Below are positions 33,501 through 43,030 of a stretch of 64,000 bases of DNA, piece by piece. Each line of letters begins with the position of its first letter. Within the stretch, counting starts at the first letter, position 1. The DNA comes from Thermotomaculum hydrothermale (GTDB lineage Bacteria; Acidobacteriota; Holophagae; Thermotomaculales; Thermotomaculaceae), in assembly GCF_016592575.1 (NCBI RefSeq), contig NZ_AP017470.1, forward strand, positions 186,001-250,000, in the 5' to 3' direction. The notes under the pieces were generated by a model that saw only the letters and a list, made by a program, of their open reading frames with translations, was not told the origin of the DNA and ran no database searches. Made by a program: the position numbers and the translations under genes.

Positions 33501-36500
33501 AACGTACATTTGTTTTTCTGACGGGTCTATTTTTTGTATTAACCTCTTTTGCCGGTGTGTTGCATTTGCGAATTGGTGATGTTAACACATCAGCTTCAAA
33601 TGAAGCTGGAGTTATGAAGTTAAAGGCGAGAAGTCACAATGACTTTTATATCGCCGAATACCCGGCAAATGAGCCGAGGCTCTATATTGTTCAATTTAAA
33701 ACTCCAATAACAACTGAAATCAAACAGGCATTGGAGGAAAGAGGAATAAAGATTTTTGATTATATCCCAGATAATGCTTTTATTGTTTGGGCAAACAAAG
33801 GGCAGATGGATTCTCTGAATTTGGCATCATTGGATTATAAGGGAATTTTTCAGCCTGCATTTAGGGTTCAGCCTGCGTTGATTCCTCTTGCAAAGTCTGA
33901 TTCTTTAGTGGAAGTGAGGATTACCTTTTATCCTGTAATCTCTAAAAAAGAAGCTGAATTTGCTTTGATGGATGCAGGTGCAGTTTTAGAAAAGGCAGAT
34001 TCTTCAAGCTGGCAGCACGCAGTAATCGCTAAAGTTTCATCAAGAATATTACCTCACATAGCATCTTTGCCTGGGGTTAAGTGGGTTGAAAAATATGTTG
34101 CTCCAAAACCTTATTCTGTAGAATCTCCTCACATTGAATTTTATGTGGATAAAAAAGCCTTAGAGAGAGCTAAAAATCATCAGGCTTCTGATATTATGAA
34201 TGTTGCCCCTGTTTGGGATGCCGGTTATACTGGTTCAACTCAGATTGCCGCAGTTTGTGATACAGGTCTTGATGTTGGTGACTATGATTCAATTCATAGA
34301 GACTTTTTCCAGGATTTAGATGGGGACGGCCATAACGATAAAATTGTTGCTGCATATGCACTTGGCAGAACAAATGATTGGTCAGATGACCAGGGACATG
34401 GAACACATACAGCAGGTTCTGTACTTGGAAATGGTGCTAAGAGCAATGGACAGTTTAAGGGAATGGCCTATAATGCAAGGCTTGTTGAACAGTCTGTGCT
34501 TGATTCAAGAGGTGGTTTAGGTGGACTCCCTGCTGATTTGAATGATTTATTCCAGCAGGCTTATGATGATGGCGCAAGGGTGCACTCAAACTCCTGGGGT
34601 GCAGCAGTTTCTGGCCAGTATGATTCTTCCTCTCAGCAGGTTGACCAGTTTACATGGAATCACAAGGATATGGTTATTACAGTATCAGCAGGAAATGAAG
34701 GTGTTGATTCAGATAGGGATGGTGTTATTGACCTTGATTCAATAGGTTCACCTGCAACTGCTAAAAACTGTATAACTGTAGGTGCTACTGAGAGTGATAT
34801 TAATGCTACCACCTATACATGGGGACAGGGTTGGCCTGACAGTTATCCTGCAGATCCTATTAATAGTGATAATTTAAACGATAATAGAAATGGTATGGCT
34901 GCTTTCTCATCAAGGGGACCTTGTGATGATGGAAGAATTAAGCCTGACATAGTTGCTCCAGGAACAATGATTATCTCAGTTCGTTCTCAGGATCCAAATG
35001 CAGACACAGGATGGGGTGCATATGATGACTGGTATATATATGAAGGTGGAACTTCTATGTCTAACCCGTTGACTGCTGGGTCTGCTGTTTTAGCAAGAGA
35101 ATTTTTTGAACAGCATGAAGGTATTACTCCCTCCTCAGCATTAATTAAGGCAACTCTGATGAATGGGGCTTATGATATTTATCCTGGCCAGTACGGTACA
35201 GGTGCCGGGCAGGAAATTCCGACAAAAAGACCTAACAATGTTGAAGGTTGGGGAAGAGTTGACCTTGCCAATGCTTTAATGCCTCAGGCACCGGTACAAT
35301 TAAAATACTTTGATGAAACCTCAGGGTTGAATACTGGTGATACAAAGACATACACTGTAGATGTTGCTGATACTTCTGTTCCTCTCCGTATAACTTTGGT
35401 ATGGACAGACTATCCTGCATCAACCTCTTCAAGCAAGCAGCTTGTTAATGACCTTGATTTGACTGTAACTGCTCCCAATGGAACAGTTTACTATCCAAAT
35501 CATTTAAGCGGCGCTGACAGAACAAACAATGTTGAAACAGTAGATATTGAAAATCCAGTATCTGGAACATATACAGTTACAGTTAAAGGTTACAATGTTC
35601 CATACGGACCGCAGCCTTTTGCGATAGCTATGCACGGTGGATTTGGGACATCTGCACCTGATACCACTCCACCTGTAATCTCAAATGTTCAGGCAAATCC
35701 TTCCTACGATAGTGCTACAATTACATGGACTACAGATGAATCTGCTTCAAGTGTTGTGGTTTATGGAACCTCATCTTCAAATTTAAACCAGCAGGCAACT
35801 TCATCTGGTTACACAACTTCACATAGTGTTAACATAACAGGATTAAATGCGGAAACAACATACTATTTTAAGGTTAAATCTGCAGACTCTTCAGGAAATG
35901 AAAGCCAGAGCGATGTATACTCTTTTACAACAACAGCAGAACCTCAGATGCCAACAGACTTCAGTGATGATATGGAAAATGGCGATGGTAACTGGACAAA
36001 ACATCCTGATGGTTCAACTCCGTGGGCAATAGTTTCCACAAGCTATGTACACTCAGGTTCCCACGCATTGTTCAGTGCAGATGAGGGTTCAATAAAAGAC
36101 GATACTATTGATACTTATGAAATTGATTTAAGGAATGCTTCAACAGCAACATTGACCTTCTATCACACATACGAACTTGAAAATACCTATGATGGTGCTG
36201 TAATTGAAATTTCAACAGATGGTGGTTCAACTTTTACAGATTTAGGAAGCCACATAACTCAGGGTGGATACAACGGTACAATTTCAACAAGTTATCAGTC
36301 TCCAATTGCTGGTAGAAGTGCATGGACAGGTGGAAGCCTTGGCACAATGACTCAGGTTGTTGTTGACCTTTCATCTTATGTAGGAAATACAGTTATTATC
36401 AGGTTCAGGATGGCCTGTGACTCATCTGTTAACAAAACAGGTTGGTATGTTGATGATGTTGTTGTTTCAACTTCAGGTTCTACTCCGACACCTGCTCCAA

Positions 36501-37780
36501 CAGTTGACAGTTTCACAGCAGATCCGACAACAATAACAGAGGGTGAAAGCTCAACATTGAGCTGGCAGACAACCAACGCAACAAGCGTAACAATCAAAGA
36601 TGGAAATGGAAGCACAGTTTACAGCGGTTCATCAGTAGATGGCTCAACAACTGTTTCTCCGACAAGCACAACAACTTATACCTTAACCGCAACTGGGGAT
36701 GGAGGCACAGCAACAGCATCTGTAACTGTTACTGTTAATTCAGCACCAGCACCTGCGCCAACTGTTGATAGTTTTACAGCTGATCCAACAACTATAACTG
36801 AAGGCGAAAGTTCAACATTAAGCTGGCAGACAACCAACGCAACAAGCGTAACAATTAAAGATGGTAATGGGAACACTGTTTACGACGGTTCAACAGTAGA
36901 TGGTTCAACAACTGTTTCTCCGACAAGCACAACAACTTATACCTTAACAGCGACAGGAGATGGAGGCACAGCAACAGCATCTGTTACTGTTACAGTTAAC
37001 CCTGCTGACAATAGCGGCACAGTTGATACAAGGACTTTCTCTTCAACAGATGTTCCTAAATCAATACCTGATAACGATTCAAATGGTGTAATTAGTACCC
37101 TTGAAATAACTGATGGTACTGATATTCAGTCACTTACGGTACATGTTGATATTACCCACACCTATGTTGGAGACCTTACTCTCTACCTGATAGGGCCTGA
37201 CGGTACAACTGTTACCTTGAGGCAGAATTCCGGTGGTTCTGCGGATGATATACATGAGGATTATACCCCAACAGAATTTAACGGTAAGAGTGCAGTAGGC
37301 ACCTGGAAATTGAAGGTTGTTGATAATGCAACATATGATACTGGTACAATTGATGGTTGGAGCTTAACAATAAAAGCAACTTATTCTTCAGATAGTGGTG
37401 GCGATGATGGTGGAACAACTCCAACAACTCACACATATGTAAGCTCAGATACTCCAATCTCAATTCCGGATAACAACGCAACTGGTATAACATCATCAAT
37501 CAATGTTCCAGACAGCGCAGTTGTTACCGAGATTAAGGTTACAGTTGATATTACTCATACTTATATAGGCGATTTGATTGTAACTTTAGTTGCTCCAAAC
37601 GGTGCTACAGCAACTTTAAGCGACAGGGAAGGTGGTTCTGATGATGATATCCATCAAACCTATACAGTTACTGCATCAGATGGAATTCAGATTAATGGTA
37701 CATGGAAGTTAAAAGTTTCTGATAATGCCCAGTATGATACAGGTACTCTCGATGGATGGAAACTTGAGTTTACCTTCTAA
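33497..37780 (+). CDS. Large secreted subtilase with FN3, Ig-like and two P domains
   Basis: 1427 residues from ATG 33497 (GGGAGGG upstream). Order: signal peptide (KRTFVFLTGLFFVLTSFA); N-terminal/propeptide region to about 230; S8 catalytic domain with D255 (AVCDTGLD), H301 (GHGTHTAG) and S520 (GGTSMSNP); a beta domain with TLVWTDYP; an FN3 domain (PPVISNVQANPSYDS); a MAM/jelly-roll-like region (FSDDMENGDGNW, GWYVDDVVV); two near-identical 87-residue Ig-like repeats; two proprotein-convertase P domains (IPDNDSNGV, then IPDNNATGI; both with DITHTY and GTWKLKV). It should degrade extracellular protein; there is no sorting signal at the C terminus. It has its own promoter and terminator. Confidence 0.95.
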   Translation: MKRTFVFLTGLFFVLTSFAGVLHLRIGDVNTSASNEAGVMKLKARSHNDFYIAEYPANEPRLYIVQFKTPITTEIKQALEERGIKIFDYIPDNAFIVWANKGQMDSLNLASLDYKGIFQPAFRVQPALIPLAKSDSLVEVRITFYPVISKKEAEFALMDAGAVLEKADSSSWQHAVIAKVSSRILPHIASLPGVKWVEKYVAPKPYSVESPHIEFYVDKKALERAKNHQASDIMNVAPVWDAGYTGSTQIAAVCDTGLDVGDYDSIHRDFFQDLDGDGHNDKIVAAYALGRTNDWSDDQGHGTHTAGSVLGNGAKSNGQFKGMAYNARLVEQSVLDSRGGLGGLPADLNDLFQQAYDDGARVHSNSWGAAVSGQYDSSSQQVDQFTWNHKDMVITVSAGNEGVDSDRDGVIDLDSIGSPATAKNCITVGATESDINATTYTWGQGWPDSYPADPINSDNLNDNRNGMAAFSSRGPCDDGRIKPDIVAPGTMIISVRSQDPNADTGWGAYDDWYIYEGGTSMSNPLTAGSAVLAREFFEQHEGITPSSALIKATLMNGAYDIYPGQYGTGAGQEIPTKRPNNVEGWGRVDLANALMPQAPVQLKYFDETSGLNTGDTKTYTVDVADTSVPLRITLVWTDYPASTSSSKQLVNDLDLTVTAPNGTVYYPNHLSGADRTNNVETVDIENPVSGTYTVTVKGYNVPYGPQPFAIAMHGGFGTSAPDTTPPVISNVQANPSYDSATITWTTDESASSVVVYGTSSSNLNQQATSSGYTTSHSVNITGLNAETTYYFKVKSADSSGNESQSDVYSFTTTAEPQMPTDFSDDMENGDGNWTKHPDGSTPWAIVSTSYVHSGSHALFSADEGSIKDDTIDTYEIDLRNASTATLTFYHTYELENTYDGAVIEISTDGGSTFTDLGSHITQGGYNGTISTSYQSPIAGRSAWTGGSLGTMTQVVVDLSSYVGNTVIIRFRMACDSSVNKTGWYVDDVVVSTSGSTPTPAPTVDSFTADPTTITEGESSTLSWQTTNATSVTIKDGNGSTVYSGSSVDGSTTVSPTSTTTYTLTATGDGGTATASVTVTVNSAPAPAPTVDSFTADPTTITEGESSTLSWQTTNATSVTIKDGNGNTVYDGSTVDGSTTVSPTSTTTYTLTATGDGGTATASVTVTVNPADNSGTVDTRTFSSTDVPKSIPDNDSNGVISTLEITDGTDIQSLTVHVDITHTYVGDLTLYLIGPDGTTVTLRQNSGGSADDIHEDYTPTEFNGKSAVGTWKLKVVDNATYDTGTIDGWSLTIKATYSSDSGGDDGGTTPTTHTYVSSDTPISIPDNNATGITSSINVPDSAVVTEIKVTVDITHTYIGDLIVTLVAPNGATATLSDREGGSDDDIHQTYTVTASDGIQINGTWKLKVSDNAQYDTGTLDGWKLEFTF
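36494..37003 (+). repeat. Tandem 261-bp repeat (two copies) in the subtilase gene
   Basis: Copy 1 starts at 36494 and copy 2 at 36755, exactly 261 bases apart. Each encodes an Ig-like unit APTVDSFTADPTTITEG... with only a few residue changes. Some blocks are identical in DNA (around 36570 and 36831) while others differ mostly at third positions. Confidence 0.9.
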
Positions 37781-37802
37781 GATTTAAAATTTGATTTAAT
37801 TT

Positions 37803-37831
37803 AAAGGGCGAGATTTCTCGCCCTTTTTTTG
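37803..37831 (+). terminator. Terminator after the subtilase
   Basis: AAAGGGCGAGA, TTT loop, CTCGCCCTTTTTTT: a strong GC stem with a T tail. Confidence 0.92.
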
Positions 37832-37853
37832 TTTTTTTTGCTAAAATTTAAGA

Positions 37854-38720
37854 ATGAAACAAATAGCAAACTTTCTTAAAAATTTCAGAGAAAAAAAAGG
37901 GCTGTTAAAGGAAGATATAATAGCTAAAACAACCCTGACAAAAACAGTAATCAATTTAATAGAAGCAGGCGAATTTGAAAAAATAGGGGCTGAATTTTAT
38001 ATAAGAAGTTTTCTGAAACAGTACTGCTCAGTAATTGGATTAACTGATAACGAAACTGATGAAATTATTCAAAAAGTTGTAAATGCCATTTCTAAAAACA
38101 AGGTTAAGGTAAATACAAAAGAAGAAAAAAAGAGTAATAAACTTATTGTATTCATTTTATTGGTTATTTTTGCTTTAATTGTATTTTTTGTTTTTTTTAG
38201 GGGTAAAAAACCAAAACTTAAAAATATTCAACAAACTAAAATTGTAACCAAAACTGAAAATAATTCTGTTTCAGAAACCCTCAAAAAGGGTTTTAAAGAG
38301 AGTGTTAATTCAAGTAATGAATCACATAGTAAAGAGTTAAAAGTTGAAACACCTGTTGAAAAGAAAAAAAACGAAAATCCAAAAAGTGAGGCAAATATAA
38401 AAGAGCCAATAGCTAATAAACCTGTTGAGGAAAAATCATCCAAAACTGATATTAGAGAAACAAAAAATGTTAAAACTGAAGCTATTAAAAACAAAGTAAA
38501 CATAAAATTTGTTGCTTCTTGTATGTGCTGGGTTAATATATCTTTTAAAGGGAAAGTTGTAAGGGATTTTATTTTAAAAGAAAACGAAGTTTACTCTATT
38601 GATGTTCCTAAAAATTCAACTTTAACTGTTGGCAACGCAAGTTGTTTAAAACTGTATTTCAATGGTAGAATAGTTGAGTTAGGTGATGAAAAGGTTGTCA
38701 GAAACATTTTGGTGGAATAA
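37854..38720 (+). CDS. RodZ-like protein (HTH, membrane helix, DUF4115)
   Basis: 288 residues. The N-terminal 75 form an Xre-type helix-turn-helix as in RodZ (IANFLKNFREKKGLLKEDI, then FYIRSFLKQYC). One transmembrane helix follows (KLIVFILLVIFALIVFFVFF, about 97-116), then a long Lys/Glu/Ser-rich linker and a C-terminal DUF4115-type beta domain (CWVNISFKGKVV, FNGRIVELGDE). RodZ links MreB to cell shape; the linker-rich layout fits. No mreB is in the window. Confidence 0.82.
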   Translation: MKQIANFLKNFREKKGLLKEDIIAKTTLTKTVINLIEAGEFEKIGAEFYIRSFLKQYCSVIGLTDNETDEIIQKVVNAISKNKVKVNTKEEKKSNKLIVFILLVIFALIVFFVFFRGKKPKLKNIQQTKIVTKTENNSVSETLKKGFKESVNSSNESHSKELKVETPVEKKKNENPKSEANIKEPIANKPVEEKSSKTDIRETKNVKTEAIKNKVNIKFVASCMCWVNISFKGKVVRDFILKENEVYSIDVPKNSTLTVGNASCLKLYFNGRIVELGDEKVVRNILVE

Positions 38721-38723
38721 CAG

Positions 38724-39791
38724 ATGGATTTAAAAAGTAGAATTAAAAATAGAGAATTGCCCCAGGAAATTTTAAACGCCATTTCAACAATGAGTTTCCC
38801 CTTAACACCTGAGGATTATGTAGAGATATTGCCCTATGTTTATGAACAGGGCGACAAAACTCTAAAGGAAAATGTTGTTTCTACTATAAATAGGATGTCG
38901 TTAGACTTAATTATTCCCTTTCTTGAAACAACCGAAGATATTAATGATCTTGTTTTTTATTTTCAATTTTACTTAAAGGTTGAGCCTAATCCTGAGTTGC
39001 TAATCAAGATTTTAAATAATCCTCATTGTCCACCCTCTCTGTTTTCCCTTGCTGCAAATTGTAGTTATTCTGAGGTATTAACATATCTTGTAAATAATGT
39101 GTCTCTTTTGCAAAAGCATAAAAATATAGTTCCTATTTTATTTAAAAACAAATATTTAGATGGATTTCTAAAAGAAAAATTAAAAGAATATGAAGAATTT
39201 GGAATTTTAGGCGAGAAAAAACCTGAAGTCAAAAAAGAAGAAAAAGAGAAGGTTGAAGAAAAGGAAGATGAAGGCATAGTTGCCTTAAAAGAAAAGTTAA
39301 TTGAACAGGCTGAAAAAGAGGGGGTAAAACTTGATGAAAAATCTGAACTTGAGGTTAGAGAAGAAGATGTAGAAGAAGAAAACCTTACCCTTTATCAAAA
39401 ACTTTTAAGAATGACAGTTGCTCAAAAAATTGATAGAGCTTTAAAGGGAACCAAAGAGGAGAGGACATTATTAATAAGGGATTCAAATAAGGTTGTGGCA
39501 ATGGCTGTAATTCAGAGCCCAAAGATTACTGAGCAGGAAGTTGCAGCTATTGCCGGAATGAGAAATGTCCATAAAGATGTTTTAAGGTATATAGGTTCAA
39601 ATAGGCAGTTTTTAAAAAAGTACAAAATTATTCTTGCACTTGTGAAAAATCCTAAAACACCCCCGGACATAGCCCTTACCTTGCTTAATAGAATAGGTGA
39701 AAAGGATTTAAAATCACTTGTCAGGGATAGAGGTATATCAGAATTTGTCAGACAGGCGGCATCAAGGCTTTTAAAATCAAGAAAAAAGTGA
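38724..39791 (+). CDS. Helical-repeat protein of unknown function
   Basis: 355 residues, not recognised. The N-terminal 170 residues are helical and HEAT-like (YVEILPYVYEQ, NPHCPPSLFSLAA). A charged Lys/Glu linker covers about 172-225. The C-terminal 125 residues hold short helical repeats of the kind LIRDSNKVVAMAVIQSPKIT and LALVKNPKTPPDIAL, in which a residue pair N-P or S-P recurs every 38-39 residues. No signal peptide. It sits between RodZ and a DnaJ-TPR protein and three bases after rodZ, so it may take part in envelope or pilus assembly; this is inference. Confidence 0.7.
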   Translation: MDLKSRIKNRELPQEILNAISTMSFPLTPEDYVEILPYVYEQGDKTLKENVVSTINRMSLDLIIPFLETTEDINDLVFYFQFYLKVEPNPELLIKILNNPHCPPSLFSLAANCSYSEVLTYLVNNVSLLQKHKNIVPILFKNKYLDGFLKEKLKEYEEFGILGEKKPEVKKEEKEKVEEKEDEGIVALKEKLIEQAEKEGVKLDEKSELEVREEDVEEENLTLYQKLLRMTVAQKIDRALKGTKEERTLLIRDSNKVVAMAVIQSPKITEQEVAAIAGMRNVHKDVLRYIGSNRQFLKKYKIILALVKNPKTPPDIALTLLNRIGEKDLKSLVRDRGISEFVRQAASRLLKSRKK

Positions 39792-39801
39792 AATTATTTT
39801 A

Positions 39802-39829
39802 TTGCATTGTGTAATTTATTGTTTATAAT
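39802..39829 (+). promoter_or_regulatory. Promoter of the DnaJ-TPR gene
   Basis: TTGCAT at 39802-39807 and a perfect TATAAT at 39824-39829, 16-bp spacer; GAGGTGA ribosome site follows. Confidence 0.65.
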
Positions 39830-39852
39830 TTATATTAAGGTTGAGGTGAACA

Positions 39853-40515
39853 ATGAATTACTATGAAATTTTAGGAGTTTCACGTAATGCTTCCATAGAT
39901 GAAATAACTGCTGCCTTTAAAAAAAAGGTAAGAGATTTACATCCTGATAGATTTAATACTGAGGAAGAAAAGAGAGAAGCAGAGAAACAATTTAAAGAAG
40001 TAACACGTGCCTTCAATGTATTAAAAGATCCTGAAAAAAGAAGAGAATATGACAGGCAATTACAGGACTCCTTTTTGAAGGGAGAGAAAAAAACTGTATA
40101 CTCTTCAGTGAACAGTGACGAATTGTTTAAGAAAGGCCTGGTATTATACAAAAAAGGTGAATATGAAAATGCAGAAACTTTTTTCCAGGGGGCTATTGGC
40201 AGGGGGATGGCGACTGCAGATGCATATTACCACCTTGCTTTGGCCCAAATGCATTTGCCAAGGAGAAGTAAAAAGGTTGTTGAAAATCTGGAAAATGCGA
40301 TAAGCCTTGACCCTTTAAATGTTAAATTTAGAATTGCTCTCGCAGATTTTTATTTGCAAAAGGGAGTTAAATCAAAAGCTATTCATCATTATAAACGTGC
40401 TTTAAAGCTTGACCCGAAAAATAAAAGAGCAATAGAAGTTTTGAGAAGTTTTGGTATAATAAAAGAAAAGAATTTTTTAGAAAAGCTGTTCGGGAATCTT
40501 TTTAAGAGAGGTTAG
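39853..40515 (+). CDS. J-domain protein with TPR repeats
   Basis: 220 residues. The J domain fills residues 1-70 with the HPD motif (DLHPDRFN) and the FNVLKDPEKRREYD end. The C-terminal half has about three TPR units (LFKKGLVLYKKGEYENAETFF, in parts; AIHHYKRALKLDPKNKRA). It lacks the zinc and substrate domains of DnaJ, so it should direct DnaK to specific clients bound by the TPR. The PP2C gene follows after one base. Confidence 0.88.
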   Translation: MNYYEILGVSRNASIDEITAAFKKKVRDLHPDRFNTEEEKREAEKQFKEVTRAFNVLKDPEKRREYDRQLQDSFLKGEKKTVYSSVNSDELFKKGLVLYKKGEYENAETFFQGAIGRGMATADAYYHLALAQMHLPRRSKKVVENLENAISLDPLNVKFRIALADFYLQKGVKSKAIHHYKRALKLDPKNKRAIEVLRSFGIIKEKNFLEKLFGNLFKRG

Positions 40516-40516
40516 G

Positions 40517-41281
40517 ATGAATTACAGTTTTTTTGGGATAACTGATGTAGGGCAGAAAAGATCTCACAATGAGGATGCTTTTTTATACGATGAATCCCAC
40601 GGATTAGCAGTGGTTGCTGATGGAATGGGTGGGCATGCCGCCGGTGAGATAGCTTCAGGGATTGCGGTAGAAGTGATAAGTGAATTTATAAGAACTATGG
40701 ATAAAGACGGAGAGGTTACCTGGCCTTTTGATTACAACAATGAATTTTCTTTTGAGGCTAATCTTTTAATTGCAGGAATAAATTTAGCTAATGATAAAAT
40801 CCTTCAAAAGGTTGAAGAAAATAATAAATTAAAGGGAATGGGGACTACTGTTGTTGCCGGATTGTTTAAAGGAGAAAAAGTTACTATTGCCCATATAGGG
40901 GACAGTAGAGCCTATTATTTTAGAAATGGGAAGTTAAACTTAATCACAGAAGACCACTCCTGGGTCAATGAACAATTAAAAAAAGGAATTATAAGTGAAG
41001 AACAGGCAAGGGAACACCCTTTTAAAAATGTGGTTACGCAGGCCTTAGGTAGTGGCGAAAAATTATTTGTGGATATAGATGAGGTAAAAGTAGCAAGTGA
41101 TGATATTTTCCTTTTTTGTAGCGATGGAGTTAATTCTATGTTAAGTTATGAAGAGATGCAGGGTATTTTTGAGAAATTCAATGGAGATATTGAGCAGTTG
41201 GGAAAAAAGTTAATTGAGGGAGCAAATCAGGCTGGAGGGGATGACAATATAACCGTTGTTATTGTGAGGGCTTATGAATAA
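40517..41281 (+). CDS. PP2C-family serine/threonine protein phosphatase
   Basis: 254 residues with the bacterial PP2C (PrpC/Stp) motifs: DVGQKRSHNEDAF, VVADGMGGHAAGE, MGTTVVAGLF, IAHIGDSRAY, EDHSWVNEQL and AGGDDNITVV. All metal Asp residues are present. It dephosphorylates Ser/Thr-phosphorylated proteins. No Hanks-type kinase is in the window, but FHA domain proteins are likely readers of the same marks. It directly follows the J-domain gene and precedes the pilM promoter. Confidence 0.93.
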   Translation: MNYSFFGITDVGQKRSHNEDAFLYDESHGLAVVADGMGGHAAGEIASGIAVEVISEFIRTMDKDGEVTWPFDYNNEFSFEANLLIAGINLANDKILQKVEENNKLKGMGTTVVAGLFKGEKVTIAHIGDSRAYYFRNGKLNLITEDHSWVNEQLKKGIISEEQAREHPFKNVVTQALGSGEKLFVDIDEVKVASDDIFLFCSDGVNSMLSYEEMQGIFEKFNGDIEQLGKKLIEGANQAGGDDNITVVIVRAYE

Positions 41282-41294
41282 GTGTAAATTTTCC

Positions 41295-41323
41295 TTGACA
41301 AAAAGGCGTTTTTCTTTTATTGT
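41295..41323 (+). promoter_or_regulatory. Promoter of the pilMNOPQ operon
   Basis: Perfect TTGACA at 41295-41300 and TATTGT at 41318-41323 with a 17-bp spacer; start of transcription near 41330. Confidence 0.65.
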
Positions 41324-41365
41324 AAATTCTAAATTGATATAAAAAAAATATTAGGAAGGTGGGCT

Positions 41366-42418
41366 GTGTTATTTAAGAGAAAAAAACAATTAATCGGGCT
41401 TGACATTGGTTCTTCTTTTGTAAAACTTGTGGAATTAAAAGATTTAGGTAAGGGGAAAAATTTTCAACTTGTGAATGTTGGAGTTGAACCAGTTCCGCCT
41501 CAAAGTATAGTTGATGGCGGGATAATGGATTCATTTGCCGTATCTGAGGCGGTAAGAGCGCTTTTTGAGAGATTAAATGTTAAAAATGAGAAAGTAGCTA
41601 TTGCCGTTTCTGGTAATGGGGTAATTATAAAAAAAATTACCTTGCCAAAAATGAGCATGGAGGAATTAAACGACCAGATTAAATTTGAGGCAGAGCAATA
41701 TATTCCTTTTGAAATTGACGAGGTGAATATTGACTATGAGGTTGTAGATTCCAGTGAAGATGACCAGATGGATGTGGTGTTGGTTGCGGCAAAGAAGGAT
41801 GTCATAAGCGATTATACCTCAGTTGTTGTTCAGGCGGGACTTGAGCCACTTGTAGTTGATGTTGCCGCATTTGCTCTCCAAAACGCCTATGAGTTTAACC
41901 ATTTAATAGATCAGGATTTAATTACCGCTCTTGTTAATATAGGGGCATCCTCCACCAATATAAATATTCTTTTAGGTAACAAATCATTATTCTGGAGAGA
42001 CCTTTCTGTTGGAGGTTCTCTCTACACTCAAAATATTCAGAAAGAGCTTGGAATTGATTTTGATAGTGCAGAGAATCTAAAAAAAGGCAATAATGTTGAG
42101 GGCATTGCATTTGACAGCGTAATACCTATTATTAATCAAACATCAGAGGAGTTGATAGGAGAATTTTTGAAAACCTTTGAGTTTTTTAAAGCAACTTCCC
42201 AGTTTTCAACAATTGATAAAATTGTGTTATCCGGTGGAGCTGCAAAAACCCACGGCCTTGATAAGATGTTAGAGGATAAATCAGGAGTTAGGGTTGAAAT
42301 ATTTAACCCCTTTGAAAACATAAAGGTTGATGAAAGTGTATTTGACCCTGAGTTTATAAATGATGTATCTACAATGGTTTCAATAGCAGTGGGATTATCA
42401 CTGAGAAAGGAGATGTAA
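41366..42418 (+). CDS. pilM: Type IV pilus assembly protein PilM
   Basis: 350 residues from GTG 41366 (AGGAAGGTGGG upstream). It is an actin-like ATPase (LIGLDIGSSFVKLVEL; VALVNIGASSTNINIL type strand; KIVLSGGAAKTHGL) that forms the cytoplasmic ring under the pilus alignment complex and binds the N-terminal tail of PilN, the next gene. FEAEQYIPFEIDEV is the usual PilM segment. First gene of the operon. Confidence 0.95.
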   Translation: MLFKRKKQLIGLDIGSSFVKLVELKDLGKGKNFQLVNVGVEPVPPQSIVDGGIMDSFAVSEAVRALFERLNVKNEKVAIAVSGNGVIIKKITLPKMSMEELNDQIKFEAEQYIPFEIDEVNIDYEVVDSSEDDQMDVVLVAAKKDVISDYTSVVVQAGLEPLVVDVAAFALQNAYEFNHLIDQDLITALVNIGASSTNINILLGNKSLFWRDLSVGGSLYTQNIQKELGIDFDSAENLKKGNNVEGIAFDSVIPIINQTSEELIGEFLKTFEFFKATSQFSTIDKIVLSGGAAKTHGLDKMLEDKSGVRVEIFNPFENIKVDESVFDPEFINDVSTMVSIAVGLSLRKEM

Positions 42419-43027
42419 ATGATACAAATAAATCTTCTTTCAGGGAAGGAAAATTTAGCAAAAGATTTTGATACAAAGGTGTTTGCCCCGAAAGAAACAG
42501 GCGGTGGTGGAGATAAGAGCGATCAGTTAATCCAAATGGGCGCAGCGGTTGTTTTTATTATTGGTCTTGTTATTCTTGGTATCTGGATGTTTATGGCGTA
42601 TAACGGGGTAAGTAAAGCCAAAAGGCTGCTTGCTCAGAAAAGGGCAGAAAAGAAAAAGTATGAAAGTTTAATAAAAGAGCAAGATGCTCTCCAAAAGGAA
42701 CTGGATTTATTGAAAAAGAAGACTGATTTAATTAATAATCTTAAATCCAGGCAGTCAATCCCAGTTAAGATTCTTGAAGAGTTGTTTAATAGATGTCCGG
42801 ATAGTGTGTGGTTTGAAAGCATTTCTAAAAAGGGAAATCTTCTTGATTTGAAAGGGCAGGCAAAAAACTCAGAATCAGCGAACAATTACTACCAATTTTT
42901 GTCAGAATCCCCTATTGTTAAATCATTGCAATATCCTATTTTGAAAAAAGTTGAAAAATCAAAAATCCCGGGTATTGTTTATTTTGAATTTAAAATAACA
43001 TTAAAAGATAAGATGGATAAGGAGTGA
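42419..43027 (+). CDS. pilN: Type IV pilus assembly protein PilN
   Basis: 202 residues, beginning MIQINLLSGKE, the PilM-binding INLLP-like tail. One transmembrane helix (VVFIIGLVILGIWMFM, about 42-60), a coiled coil (about 65-105) and a ferredoxin-like periplasmic domain follow. The tail insert before the helix (to about residue 38) is longer than usual. It starts immediately after the pilM stop. Confidence 0.92.
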   Translation: MIQINLLSGKENLAKDFDTKVFAPKETGGGGDKSDQLIQMGAAVVFIIGLVILGIWMFMAYNGVSKAKRLLAQKRAEKKKYESLIKEQDALQKELDLLKKKTDLINNLKSRQSIPVKILEELFNRCPDSVWFESISKKGNLLDLKGQAKNSESANNYYQFLSESPIVKSLQYPILKKVEKSKIPGIVYFEFKITLKDKMDKE

Positions 43028-43030
43028 GTT

